Origin: Amoebophrya sp. A120
Taxonomy: Eukaryota > Sar > Dinophyceae > Syndiniales > Amoebophryaceae
Assembly (NCBI GenBank): GCA_905178155.1
Contig: CAJINV010000004.1
Location: 7,632,771-7,696,770, forward strand
DNA: 64,000 nt
Direction: 5' to 3'
Shown here: piece after piece, positions 8,125 to 19,624 of the stretch
How the letters are laid out: the number at the start of each line of letters is the position of its first letter
Numbering within the stretch: the first letter of the stretch is position 1
Made by a program: the position numbers and the translations under genes
The notes under the pieces: generated by a model
What the model was told of the DNA's origin: nothing
The model's database searches: none
The model's input: only the letters and a program-made list of their open reading frames with translations

Positions 8125-10834
8125 TCACCCCACTTTCTTCACGATCTCCACCACGTCTCCATCTTCCAGAAGGTGGTCCTTCCCGACGGTCTGTGGGTTG
8201 TGCTTCGTGCTGGCATATCAAATGCAAATATGTCTGGGTCTGGAAGAGTGCATGTTTGGCATGCTTGTCTGGCATGACTCTTTAAATCTGTCATGCACGT
8301 TCGGCCAGAGTCCCATTTTTCTGTCATGCAGAAACGCAGTCTGTCATGCAGAGTAGGCAACACCTAGAAGCTCAGAAACTTGTCATGCTGAGCCAGCACT
8401 TGTGGCCTCCTCATGATACGCCACCCAGCATCACAAGTTTCCAGACCCAGACATTTTTGCATTTGATATGGCACCCCACACCAGTGCGTGTTTGAACTGC
8501 TCGAGGAGGGTCTTGTGGATTTTCAAACAGAAGTCCTCTCCTATCCTATGTAAAAACATCCTCACCCCATAGTCAAGATGGGCGGCATCTCGCAACACAA
8601 ATCCAGAAGCTTTGGCAGTCACACATGACAAGTTGCAGTCCGTATTGTAGTGCAGGTTGGCGAGGACAGCCGCATTACAAATGAGTCTGCTCATCCTGTT
8701 TACAGCATTACAAAGTCCAAAACACGACTGGAAATGCCTATCATGGAGAAGCGCATCACAAATGTTTTTGTCATTGCAAATCTGCATGACAACTCTGGGG
8801 TGGGGACGTTTTCACTCAGGATATCTACCCGTCGGTGCTTCTTGCTCAAAATGACCGGTTCGGCGAAATTATGAACTGCAAAAGTATCGTATTCGTATAA
8901 ATGCATTGCAAATTTCTTCAGCATGAGAAATAAAGTTCGTAATGCGGATTTGCCTTAAGAAAAAGATTTGTAATGCAAGACTTGCATTCATAGGAATACG
9001 ATACTTTTGCACAGGATAGAAATCCGGGTTGCACTGCTTTGGCTTCGTGAAACAACGGACAAGGTCCATGCGTCGCCACATGCGCCTGATTTTTATAGTG
9101 GTGCTGGTGCATAGAAAGGGACAGGGGGTAAATAAAACGAAAGAAAAAAGAAAAATGAGAACGGCTAAATGTGAATTTGTCATGCTGCTGCTGGTAGAAA
9201 AATAATAAATAAAGTGGATTTATGAAAAGAAATACTCGATGAGCATGTCCAGACACCACTGCTCGCTGGCGCAGATGGGCACCATGTTGGGATCCTCATG
9301 CATCAGCTGGAGCTCCTCTTGTGATATCAGGTCCACTTTGTTCATCAGATACAGGCAGGAAACGTACTTCCGGTTGTTTTCAAACACGTCAATGACCTCG
9401 TCAATGGTTGCGTTGCAGGCAATGTGGATGTTGGCGTTTATTATCCTGTATTCCTTCGCAATTTGGGCCACCGTCTCGATGTCGGTGTCAATCAGTTCGC
9501 AGCCCTGCTTCACATTCACCGTGATACCACCTTTTGATGGTTTTGACAAATTCAATTAGTATGTCGGCCGGGGAATAATTTTGCGTCGTGTAGTAGTCCT
9601 TGTCATAGTACACTGCGTCGTTTACTAAACAAGAACAATTATCGTCAGTACCATGCTTCAGATGAAAGCTGTCATGCGTGAAGAAGAGGAAGATAAAATT
9701 GAAAATGATTTCAATAAGCATCAAAACCAGTGAATTTGTCATGCGTGGTAAGTAATTGTATACCGTAATACATAACATTTAATACCTTTATCCCCTTTCA
9801 CAATTGTTATGTTTGGTCGCGCTTTGTTTAGCCGCATGCCAAATCCGTACAACTCCTTCTCGATTTTCTGCCGTATGCTCCAGGGTTTGCTGCTGTCCAG
9901 CACCACGAGTATCAAGGAGCAGGTCATGGCAACGGAGATAATCTGCTTACCGCGCCCCTTCCCGTCCTTTGCGCCCTCGATAATTCCGGGAAGATCCAGC
10001 ACCTGCACCTTCGCGCCCTTGTACGTGAACGTGCCCGGGATACAAGTCAACGTCGTGAACTCGTATCTGATTTAGTAGGAACAGATTACTAGCATACCGA
10101 TTTTCATAGGAAACTAAAGCAATAGAAAGCACCCTAGTACTAGTACTTTGCATATAATATACAAACCGTAGAACATATTACAACAGACACCACACCATGA
10201 ACAACATCCAATCAAAACCACAAAAAACATCATTATACGATGCGACTTCGGACTCCGCGCCGGTGAGCCGGTTCAACAGTGTTGACTTCCCGACGGAGGG
10301 GAATCCGATCAATCCCACGCGCGCGTTTCCCGTATCAAAAGGAAAAATCCCCCCTCCCCATATCGAAAACGAAGTTTGTGATACTGTATCTGAGTACACA
10401 AATCGACTTGTATTGCAGCTAGAAGGCCGAGCGACGCAGTTGTCGCCTCGTTTGCAGGCAATTTGTCATGCTGTTTCTCACTTCCAGCTGCTTCCTGTCA
10501 TGCTGAGGGCGCAAGGCTCTCCCACGCCACCCAGCACTACAGTGTCTACATCTTTTCCCTGGTAGCATGACTATGCTGATTTGTGATCACAAATCTGCAT
10601 CACAGATTTCCGTTTTGATACAAGGTGGGGGCATTTTTCATTGTAGTATCCCGTCGCTTTTACCTCGAAGCCCTGGCCGCCGCCCCCGCCGGATTTCGAG
10701 GCCTCAGCCATCACCTCGCCGCGCAGCTTCGCGAGCTTGGCTTTGAGCAGACCCAGATGGCCGTTGGTGGCCTTGTTCTTCTGGGTCCGGGCCATCTCAT
10801 TCTCGATGTCTGCAATGCGCTGGAGCACCGACAT
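8125..10834 (-). CDS. DRG1: Developmentally regulated GTP-binding protein, DRG1 type
   Basis: OBG-family GTPase that in other eukaryotes binds a DFRP/Tma46 partner and associates with ribosomes in the cytosol. Eight exons: 10834-10649, 10327-10239, 10066-9786, 9530-9236, 9085-9019, 8864-8824, 8536-8469, 8210-8125; 1113 nt, 370 aa, against 367 in human DRG1. The N-terminus has the family block [14 protein letters not shown]-domain motifs: P-loop GFPSVGKST near residue 70, [16 protein letters not shown] near 116, NKVD near 249. The C-terminal TGS domain ([20 protein letters not shown], then [20 protein letters not shown]) is intact. Three introns are GT-AG (10067-10238, 9531-9785, 9086-9235). 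Four are introners of families D/E, C, B and A. Removing each element plus one 5-bp flank restores conserved residues with no slip, which is the strongest evidence in the window for the introner rule. Confidence 0.97.
8216..8468. mobile_element. Introner, family A (DRG1 intron 7)
   Basis: TSD TGGCA on both sides, exact. Removal joins LVWGA to STKHNPQ. Confidence 0.95.
8542..8823. mobile_element. Introner, family B (DRG1 intron 6)
   Basis: Flanks TCTCC / TCTAC (4 of 5). Removal restores the family motif VEDFC. Confidence 0.93.
8870..9018. mobile_element. Introner, family C (DRG1 intron 5)
   Basis: TSD GAAAT on both sides. At 149 bp it is among the shortest elements. Removal joins NPDF to AEPVIL. 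Confidence 0.95.
9086..9235 (-). other. GT-AG intron (DRG1 intron 4)
   Basis: Begins GTATTTC and ends AAAATCAG. The join restores [15 protein letters not shown], aligned with DRG1 of other eukaryotes. Confidence 0.9.
9531..9785 (-). other. GT-AG intron (DRG1 intron 3)
   Basis: Begins GTATTAAATG and ends ATCAAAAG. The join gives the conserved DKGGI. Confidence 0.9.
10067..10238 (-). other. GT-AG intron (DRG1 intron 2)
   Basis: Begins GTATAATGATG and ends AAATCAG. The join gives EVASYEFTTLT of the G domain. Confidence 0.95.
10333..10648. mobile_element. Introner, family D left end with an E-like right end (DRG1 intron 1)
   Basis: TSD TCCCG on both sides. The left end is family D; the right end (GGTGGGGGCATTTTTCATTG) matches family E. 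Removal joins VKATG to NARVGLIGF. Confidence 0.93.
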
Positions 10835-12735
10835 GGTTGGGTAAGATTATAGGAGGCGTTAACAGTAAGTAAAAAAGGGCTTCTCAGGAATAAACGCAGG
10901 CAACAAGTGAAATTTCGATTTCCGACGTATCTTCGAAGGGACGAACTTTTAAAAGTTGCGATAACGCAGTTTACTTTTAAAAGTTTTTTCGCTTATTTTC
11001 ACACTATTAGGAGTGGGTGTCGTCGTAGATCTAGATGCTTTGGTCAATGGCAAAAGTCGCTTTATCTATTAAACTGTGGTAACGCAATGTATGCGATGAA
11101 TCGCTATAGTACGTGAGACCATGACTCTTACTTTACTTTGTCGCTGCCATCTACTGCTATTAAAAATCATTTTCAGAAGTCTTTGAAAAAGAAACAAAGA
11201 GGGTGCAGCTCAAGCTTCCATTTTTATGTTTGTCCACGTGCGGGAAAACTGTGAAGAGAATGGCTCTGATTTGCCTATGCTTATGCTTTCCTAGACCACT
11301 ACAATTTATTTTCGAAGATCCTCTAGGGCCACAGAAATCCGCAGTTCGAGCTGGCTGTCTGATCTACACCTTCGCTACGCTCCATCAATGCGCGTTCCTC
11401 CATCGGGGCCGTCTTGCTGATCGTTCTTTCTTCGTGCTGATACTATAATCGGCATAGCCGTGTACTAGACAAGGGCAATTAACTGGCATTATCCTAAACT
11501 CGTACTCGATCGCAACACTGCATTGATTTCCAATGAGAATAAACGGAATTTCACGAACTTTGACATAAAAAAGTTGAAAATAATGAGGAACAGGAACAGC
11601 TGCTGCTTTTTCTTCCTTGTTCACAATAAATCAAAGAACATCCGATCCGAGAACACTCGGCTGATGTCAAATTTATGCAGGAGCTTCTTGCTTTTGACAC
11701 GTGTGTCTTCAGATACGATCTTGGGCACACGTCAAAGCTAAGGCAAGCCTGCAGCTTCGCTGCTCGCCGTGCTCGACGAGGCTTTTCCTCTTTGACCTGA
11801 AAATTGTTCCAGTTTTACGAAGAAACGTCTTCGTACTTGTCATGAGGCCTGTCAGAGGCGAAGGTTTTTTATTGCGTTTGCGTGTGGAGAAAAATGGTAG
11901 ATCTTGTAGGAAAAAGGCGGTTTTTGATGTTCAGATGCGGCAATTATGTTGTCCTGGTGCCAGATTTCACTCTCAGTGTCAAGCCGGTTGGTTCCGCATC
12001 ACCAGAGGTACTAGCGCGGGGTAACATAAGGATGCAGATGCACGCGCACCAGTGCATTTGCATTATCGTCCAAAACCATACCTATAATAGACACTGGTAG
12101 AGTACTGCTATTGCTACCTGTGCTACCTGTACCTACTTGTGCATCTTCTTATAAGCCACTTCGCTGCAACAGAAGTCACGTTGCTGGCACGATTTTTTTG
12201 AGGTAAAACAAGAGGTTGCACCTCTACCTCCTGGGAAATCCTCGGACAAGAACTCCCTTTATATACACGCCGGCGCATTGGTCCTCGTGCTGCAACTACT
12301 CTCATGTGGTGCTTCTAAATGTGGTGGCAAAAAAATGGTGGCCGATGAAATGTGGTGCTAAATGTGCTCAATGTTGTTGTGGTAAAAAATTCGGTTCAAC
12401 GAGATAAGTATTGAACGAGGACCCATGATAATCAATAGGTCCTATTCGTTCTCTTTAAATTGTTGAGGTTGACTCAGTTGTACAGCAGTAGCTTTAGTAC
12501 TCCTTGTAGTTGCAAGAGTACTTCTACACCGACCTACTCTCTGCGCCGCCAGAGGGCAGGGTCTGTACATCGAAACAATGAGAAGACCTCACCAGCTCCA
12601 GCAACTCAGGTGACGAGATGAAAGACGGTGTTAAAAATGAGTTACTCTTTACGGTACTAGCACACCTAGCAGATGAGAAAGTACTCCTGCTGCGGCACAA
12701 ATCACGAAGATTTTCGTTGCACCACGGCACAGAGC
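10835..12735. other. Intergenic, no supported gene
   Basis: About 1.9 kb upstream of DRG1 and downstream of the next gene. Short frames only; no introner and no recognisable motif. Confidence 0.5.
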
Positions 12736-15641
12736 TCACTGAATACCGCAGCCACCAGTTGTACCGCGTCGGTTCGCCGCTTCCTCGTCCCACGTCAGCG
12801 TCCGCGTGCCGCTCTCTTTCACAAACATGTCGTGCGGAGTCAGCATGGGTTTCTTCGGCGCGCCCTTCCGGTTCTGAATGGCGTAGAGGACGTACTTTTC
12901 GGTCGATGTATCAACGACTTTGGCCTCCACAGTAGGCTTTCTCCCGCGCGGCGGGTTTCCGCGCTGCTCCACCCGGGAGCCGCACATCGAAGTGGCGCGT
13001 CCGAGAAACCCGGTGGAGGAAGCATCCTCGCCATAAATCTTCAGTGTACGATCATACGAGCCGCCGACATGATCCCCGGAAGAAGGTGTGGTCACGTCCT
13101 CCTGGACAGAAACCGGCGAAGAAGTGGTCAGGCAAATGTGACTGATGCCGAGCTCCTGCTTGTACCGTTCTTGGTCGACCTCGTCCGCAACTCGGTTGCT
13201 AGTGGTGGTCTCGTCGCCACTCGCTCCGAAGAAGTCCGTATGGACTGCAAAAGTATCGTACTCGTATAAATGCATTACAAATTTTCTCAGCATGAAAAAT
13301 AAAATTTGTCATGCTGATTTACCTTAAGAAAAATATTTGTAATGCAAGACCTGCATTTATACGAGTACGATATTTTTGCACCGGATAGTCCGCCAGCTCC
13401 TTCAAAGTGCCGACCAAATACACGTTTTTCTTGTCTTCCCGCACACTGCGGACCAGGGTCATATGGATTGTAAAAATGTCTGGGTCTGGAGTGTTGGAAC
13501 TTGTAATGCTGGCTTTCCATACCTAGAAAATCTGTATTGCATAACCAACAAAAGTCGCAGCCTCTTTTGTCATGCAAAAACGCAGTTTCTCATGCGGATT
13601 GCCTATGGGAAAGCGTTTTGGGAAGTTGTCATGCCGGACTGCGTTAGGAAGTGTTTTCATCATGCACATTTTAGCACCACAAGTTTCCAGACCCAGACAT
13701 TTTTGCATTTGATAGGTCAACGGGACGTGCCAGTCTGGTGGTCATCAACAGGAAACAAATTTGTCTGGGAGGTCTGGAAAATTTTTGCATAGTATTGCTG
13801 AACTTGTTCCCGCATTTAATACGTAAGTACTTACCCCTGAAGTAGAACTCTGTGAAGAAGTAGATGCATGTTTTGGAATAGCGCCAGCTGAAATAAGTAA
13901 CCCTCTGTCGTGCAAAAACGCGATTTCTCAGTCACGCGGGTTCTTACGCACGACGACTCCAACCGCTCACAAATTTCTCATGCGTGGCCGCTGCGTATTG
14001 GAATCAGTGAAGTTTGTCCTCTTTGTGAGGACGCATGTAAGTATAATCAGCATGACAAGTATTATTCGATTTCCAGAGCAGGACCCAGATCTTCATATCG
14101 ATTTGCGTTGGATAGGCCCAGCTCTTCCTCGTCGCTATTCTTGAAGTTCTTCCTGATGGCGGTCGTCAAAATGTTGTACTGCAGCTTAATGTCGACCAAA
14201 TGTCGGTCAACGTACTGCGGGTTCAATTGCTCCTCCATCTTCGAGTCATACCAGTGAATATCATTCGTACCGTCATCCAGAAATTGAGGCGTGAAAAACT
14301 GGATGTTCATCTCCGGGTCGTTGCGGTCTTTTTCCTCACGCTTCTGCTTTTTCTCCAAACTGCTCTTGTCCTTTCCCCACCAGTGTACTATTACAGTGAA
14401 AAATGCCCGCACCCCCAAAGTTGCAAAAATTTGTGATGCGAAGTTTCCAAATGAAAACTTTTTGCCATGCATGAAAGGAGTATGAATCTTTCTGATGCAG
14501 AGTCTAGGCGTGTTGTATCGCGTCGCTTGCATGACAAGCGCCACTCTTGCTGGGGTCTTTTGCAATACAAATTTTTGCTATTCACGATTGGACACCTGTG
14601 ATGCTGATAGATGCAAGAGGGCAAATGTTTCATTTGCAAAGGTTTGCAATACAAATGCTCCAAAGTTCGGGGGTGGGGGCATTTTTCATTGTAATATGCA
14701 CGAGGTAAGATTTCTTCGAGTCTGCCTGGCTTTCTTCGAGGTGAAATTTCTTCGAGTCAGCTACAGTGTGACGCTCGAGGAGGTCGGCTGCCTGGCTTTG
14801 TGCGTCTTGTTCAGTTAGGGTTGTAGTTCCTGCCTCACCTTGCTTCCTCACGTACGTCATTGCCGCATCTTCCGCGTTCTTCTTTGTCTCGTATGAGAGT
14901 GCACAAGGCGACGTCCCCCTCGTCCCCCTTATTTGTCATGCCGAACAGACTGCCTTTCATGCCGAACAGACTGCTACGGCTACTGCCTTTGTCATGCCGA
15001 ACAAATTTCACAAGCATAAACAGCTACTGCCTTCGGCCTGTGAAATTGTCATGCACAGGCTCCACGGAAATAAAATGCTGGTGTTTGTATTCCTGTTCAT
15101 GCCATACATCAAATGAGGTGTTGACGGGGTTACAACTTGTGCACTCATGTCATATCTCTTCGGTGATAACCATGGGGTTCACGGGCATGAACAAACCATG
15201 GTTGCCGTTGATCCGCTTTTTCACTGCCTGCTCGGTGCCTTCCTTGCCCGTGAAGGTCCGTAGGTTCATGTCGATCTCACCACCAGCTGCAAGAACCGAC
15301 GGAGCAGGAGCACCGCTAGCGCTGCTACCAGCTCCGTGCTCCTCCCGGGTGAGAAAGCCGGTAGTTTGGGAAATAACGTCTTGTTCCGGCGTGGTCCAGT
15401 GGTGCAGCTGCGCACCGCGCTGCTCGTCCGTTTGCCCAAACCCGGACTCGTAGGGCTTGAAGGTGGTGGTGTCCGGATCGGGAACGTAGAGGAAGCGGTA
15501 CGCGTCCTCCACCATGTGATTGTAAATCTCGACCTCGGCATTCACAAACAAGAACGCGGGACCGTTCCAACCGCAGAGGTGGACCGCCAGGGCACCCGCG
15601 GCCGCGAGCGGCTTTACGAACAGTTTCCTGCTCATGGTCAT
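12736..15641 (-). CDS. Paralogue 1 of a tandem pair, unknown secreted or membrane-anchored protein
   Basis: Exons certain by frame: about 15641-15170, an exon ending at 14697 (QSQAADLLERH), 14383-14115 (HWWGKDKSSLEKK), 13456-13388 (LVRSVREDKKNVYLVGTL) and 13233-12736 to the stop. Parts between 14115 and 13715 and near 15.0 kb are unresolved; a short exon YFFTEFYFR near 13.83 kb fits a GTAAGT donor. The N-terminus has a hydrophobic stretch (PLAAAGALAVHLCGWNGPAF) that could be a signal peptide. Every block has a counterpart in the gene at 17057-19624, in the same order (TTFKPYESGFG / TTFKPYDSGFG; LRTFTGKE / LRTFTGKK; YVLYAIQN / YVLYFIQN; APKKPMLT in both). The start was chosen by alignment to the paralogue; an ATG 14 codons upstream is possible. 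No family is recognised. Confidence 0.75.
13239..13387. mobile_element. Introner, family C
   Basis: TSD GTCCG on both sides. Removal joins LKELAD to FFGASGD. The paralogue has no element here. Confidence 0.93.
13462..13714. mobile_element. Introner, family A
   Basis: TSD GGTCA on both sides. Removal gives HVPLTLVRS, parallel to IPVALTLVRS in the paralogue, which has no element here. Confidence 0.92.
13850..14114. mobile_element. Degenerate introner, family A right end only
   Basis: The right end (TTCCAGAGCAGGACCCAGAT ... GCGTTGGATA) is a diverged family A terminus, and family A internal blocks (TGCAAAAACGCG) are present. The left terminus is not recognisable; left limit approximate. Confidence 0.5.
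14389..14696. mobile_element. Introner, family E
   Basis: Flanks TGTAC / TGCAC (4 of 5). Removal gives YLVHWWGKDKSS, matching YLVHWYPKRESS in the paralogue, where the site is empty. Confidence 0.93.
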
Positions 15642-17056
15642 CTTGTTCGATTTCGCAAAGAAGTAAGTATAATAATTGTACACAAGAGAATAGTTTTTAC
15701 GGGTGAAAGTCTGAATTTTTTATTTTTTAAGCACAAGAGGCTAATGTATAAAAAATGAACTCTTTGTTTGTCCTCGTCACGCCAGATAATTGATTCAGGA
15801 GAAACTAACTACAAACTACAAATAGATAGCCTGGTTGAAGATGACATATGTGGGAAAAATGAATAAGTAACATGCTTTTTGTATAAGCTTTGACCTAAAC
15901 CTATAAGAAAGCACGGCAGGCGCTCCTACAGACCTAAAATCATGATACGGCTTGACTATCAGATCGGAGTCCAGGATCGTCGTTTTTGGATAATAAAGGG
16001 CCTTTTAGTCGTCGTGGAGGTCTTCGTGTCTCTAGTAATTATACAGGTCGCAGAGCCCCGTGCTCAGGTTTTTGACCCGCCTGTTATAGATCAAACAGTC
16101 GCGCTTCTGACAGGATATCTTCCAGTAGCACTGCGACCGAGTTCGTTGTCGTGAGTTTACCTTTGATCATGTTTGATTTTGAACAAAAAACAAAAACTGT
16201 CACGTTTCAAGGCACCATATAATAACCGCGGTTTTATTCCAGGTGAAGTGCCGTCGCACCTCCCCGTGGCACTCTGCAGCAACGTAGTTTTTTTTCATCG
16301 CCAAAACTTTTTTCATCACCAAAACTAGTCAAGTTCGAATGACTAAAAAAAGGTAGCGCTTTGCTATTTCTCGCAGCTACTACATCATTTGGGTCCAAAA
16401 CTACATCTCAAGTTATTGTTCCTGTGCGCAAACAAAAGACACATCGCAGCTGCTCGTGCAGCTTAGTGTCTTTCTTGCACTTGCATCCGCTCTTCGTTGT
16501 TTTTACCATTATTATGCTGCAGAACTGCATGTTGCAATGGTTGCACGAATTCTCGCCCAGCATCTCCACCATCTTGCGTGGTTTCTCCCCACATATAAAA
16601 AAAAAAACCTGCACACTACAAAAAGTTTAGTAGTACACAGCAGTGTGCACCACAACAGCTTCCTGTAGATAGAAGTTTTCCTGAAAAAGTAATTTTCGGT
16701 TGCAAACAGCAAGCATTTTTCACCAGCCTGCTTTGTATGCATTCTTTTCAGAACGGCGACTGATTAGTCTGAGTCCAAAAAGTTGTCCTAGAAAACACGT
16801 GGATAGTGTTATCAAAGGATAGAGATATATAAACCGTGTTGCGAATAATATAGCGAACGATCTATACATAATCAACATGGAAGAAAACTTATTTTCATTT
16901 TTACAGCTCAGCAAATCTTGCATCGAACTAGCGGAAGATCAACAGACAAACAGGAAGATGACGGCTTCTATCACCCTAACGGGGTCGTGTAATAAAAAAC
17001 GCATTATTACTTAGCTCCCGATAAGTAGTTCATCACTCTACCCTAGCCGTCCTCTT
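15642..17056. other. Intergenic; includes a diverged copy of sequence found near 20.05 kb
   Basis: The segment around 15908-15985 (AGCACGGCAGGCGCTCCTAC ... AGATCGGAGTCCAGGATCG) matches 20010-20090 upstream of the paralogue. The duplication therefore included upstream DNA. No intact gene is seen. Confidence 0.6.
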
Positions 17057-19624
17057 TCAGATTGATGTTTCCCCCGTCAGCGTGCGCCCGCCGCCTGCGG
17101 TGGTAAATTGACTCAACGACGTCAGCATGGGCTTCTTCGGAGCAGCCTTGTCGTCTTTCTTGTTGTTTTGAATAAAATACAACACGTACGGTTCTGTGTT
17201 GTCCGGCCCCATTTTCCCCGTCCAGGACGGCTTTTCCTGGGAAGTTTCCCCGAAAATCTGCACCTCCTGAGAGCTCGGCTCGTCCTCGAGCCCGACCACA
17301 GAGGTGATACCGAGCTCCTCCCACTTGGTAGTGTCAGAAGCAGAAGATTTTTGGTCACCATGCACGAGCACCTGCTCCCTCAGCTCGAACAGGGTGCCTA
17401 CATAAAACTTTTTCCCCGTCACCACCTTGGCGCTGCGGACCAGCGTCAAAGCCACCGGTATGGAGGGGAAAATCAGGCTGTGGTGTTCTTTGTCTACTAG
17501 TAGTCGTGCACTACCTTGTATCGCTACGCAGATCACGATGCAAAGAAAAAGTCAGACTTGTCCAAATGGAAATGATGCCATGATAGATGCAGCCATGGCT
17601 TTTACTTGTGTTTTCACGAAGCTTAGGTCGTTTCTTTTATTCAATCATATCCGTGGTGGTCATGCCAGACAAGCAAATTTGTCATGCGACTAAATACCAC
17701 AGCATTTTTTTTTTTTGGATAAGCGGGCCTTCAATGTTGAAGTTCTTCTTGATGACACGTGTCAGAATTTTATGCCTTGCAAAACAAGTTAAAGCACCAT
17801 AATGGTATGAATTGCATCACAACCTTAATATTTTTGCGAGAAGGAACAAAAACGAGATTTTCTGTCATGCCGATTTTTCAGGTAGGAGCCTCGATGTGTC
17901 ATGCGAGATAAAAACTCTTGCCATTATACGAGTGCGATAGTACTTTGTTTGCAAAGTGGATACATTTCGTGCTGTAACAAAATGTCTTTCCCCGGCGTGA
18001 CTGTGTTCTGTGTGCACTTCTTATCCGTCCACTGCTGCACGGGAAAGGTGGCGTCCCCGGAATCTTCGACCGGCTCAAAAAATTGAATGTTTTTTTCCTC
18101 GTCATTTTCATCTCCCGGTGTTAGCTTTGCGTTTTTGTTCAGGCTGCTCTCCCTTTTGGGATACCAGTGCACCAGGTACTTATTTTGCTCAACAACCATT
18201 GCGCTGCCGTCTTCATCTTGGGTACTAGTACCTGTGTCCTGTGCAGTGTGGCTGTGGCGCTCTACAGTGTGGCTGTGGCGCTCGAGAAGCTCCGCAGCCT
18301 GGTCCTGAAGCTCACTGTGTTCCACCTATCAAATTAAAAAATGCCCCCACGACGACGGCCCGAGAAGTTTCAAAGTCTCATCTCATGCAGACAGTAGACG
18401 CGCGAAGCAGGAATTCCTACATGACAAGCCAGTCTTGTGCTGGGCTTTTTTGCAACTACACAAATTTTTGCTAATATTCTTGCTCGAATACAACCTGTAA
18501 AAAGGGCTGCTGGTAAAAGCTATGCGGCAAATGTTTCCATTGGGAACTTTTGCAACTACATAAAGAACACTTCGATATTCTGGGCTCGTGGGGGAATTCT
18601 TCATTTGATACCACAAGATGTGCAATCTTGCTGTTCCACTCTCGGACGTATTCCGAAGCAGTGTCTTCCGTGTGGCTCTGCATCGGGTTATCAAGCCGCA
18701 TCGGGTCCGTGGGCATGTACAAACCGAGGTCGCCGTCGATCTCCCTATCGATCGGTGTCTCGCGACATTCTTTCTTTCCCGTGAAAGTACGAAGGTGCAT
18801 CGTTGTTTCTCCCTCTTGGGCGGCGAGCTGCTCGTGCTGCGCCAATTCAGTAGTAGACGCGGAAGAACCAGCAGCAGAAGCGGCTGCGCCGCGGGTGGGG
18901 AGGAACGCAGTGAGAGCAGCACTCGTCGTCCCCTGGTCCTCCTTTGTCAGTAGCATCGCCTGCTCGCGCTGTTCTTTCGCTTTCCCGAACCCGGAGTCGT
19001 ACGGCTTGAAAGTCGTTTTCACGTCCGGCTGGTAAAAAAAACGCCAATATCAAATGCAAAAATCTCTGGGTCTGGAAACTTGTAATGCTAGAAGTGAATG
19101 ATAGACGTACTGCAATACGCAGCTATGCATAACAAATTTTTTGGCTGCCATGTCTTACGTATTCCGCATGGCATGGCAAACTGCGTTTTTGCAAGACAGG
19201 TGAGAGGGCCTTTACGTCCCTATGCAACACAGATTCTCGAGTCATGCCAGACAAGCATGACAAACTCCCATTCTTCCAGACCCAGACATTTTTACATTTG
19301 ATAGCCACGTGTCTTCCACCATGCCCGTGTAGACTTTCACATCGGCGTTCACGAAGACTTATCCCACGGAAAAAAGCTGGCAGGTCACATTTGTAATGCA
19401 AAAATAAATACACAAAAAAATCTGTATTGCGTATCCTAAACAGCATGCGATGAGGCCGCCAATGACAGATTTTTGTGTGTATTTATTTCTGCATTACAAA
19501 CATGCCCTGCCAGCTTTTTTCTGTGGGATAAGACTGTGGCATCGTTAAAAAGGGTGCCACCCCCCGTCAGCAGCGCCGCGGCGGCCGCGATAGTTTGTTT
19601 TTTGTTCTTCACCGAGAATAGCAT
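17057..19624 (-). CDS. Paralogue 2 of the tandem pair, unknown secreted or membrane-anchored protein
   Basis: Exons fixed by frame: 19624-19531, 19354-19304, 19042-18611, 18321-17963, and one beginning 17765 (LTRVIKKNFNIEGPL); the last large exon ends at 17057 and covers HSLIFPSIPVALTLVRS to GGGRTLTGETSI. The boundary between about 17710 and 17560 is unresolved. The first exon encodes a short hydrophobic N-terminus (TIAAAAALLTGGGTLF), possibly a signal anchor. The protein then follows paralogue 1 block by block. Four introners sit at positions different from those in paralogue 1, so the two copies acquired introns independently. Function is unknown. Confidence 0.75.
17771..17962. mobile_element. 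Introner, family C (diverged)
   Basis: Flanks AATTT / CATTT (4 of 5). Removal gives LLQHEMLTRVIKKNF, parallel to KLQYNILTTAIRKNF in paralogue 1. Confidence 0.85.
18327..18610. mobile_element. Introner, family E (diverged ends)
   Basis: Ends TATCAAATTAAAAAATGCCC and GGGGGAATTCTTCATTTGAT. Flanks CCACC / CCACA. Removal joins KIAHLV to EHSELQDQ. Confidence 0.85.
19048..19303. mobile_element. Introner, family A
   Basis: Flanks GCCAA / GCCAC (4 of 5). Removal joins VEDTW to RFFYQPD. Paralogue 1 is uninterrupted at this point. Confidence 0.92.
19360..19530. mobile_element. Introner, family F
   Basis: TSD AGACT on both sides. Removal joins NDATV to FVNADVKV. Paralogue 1 has no element here. Confidence 0.94.
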
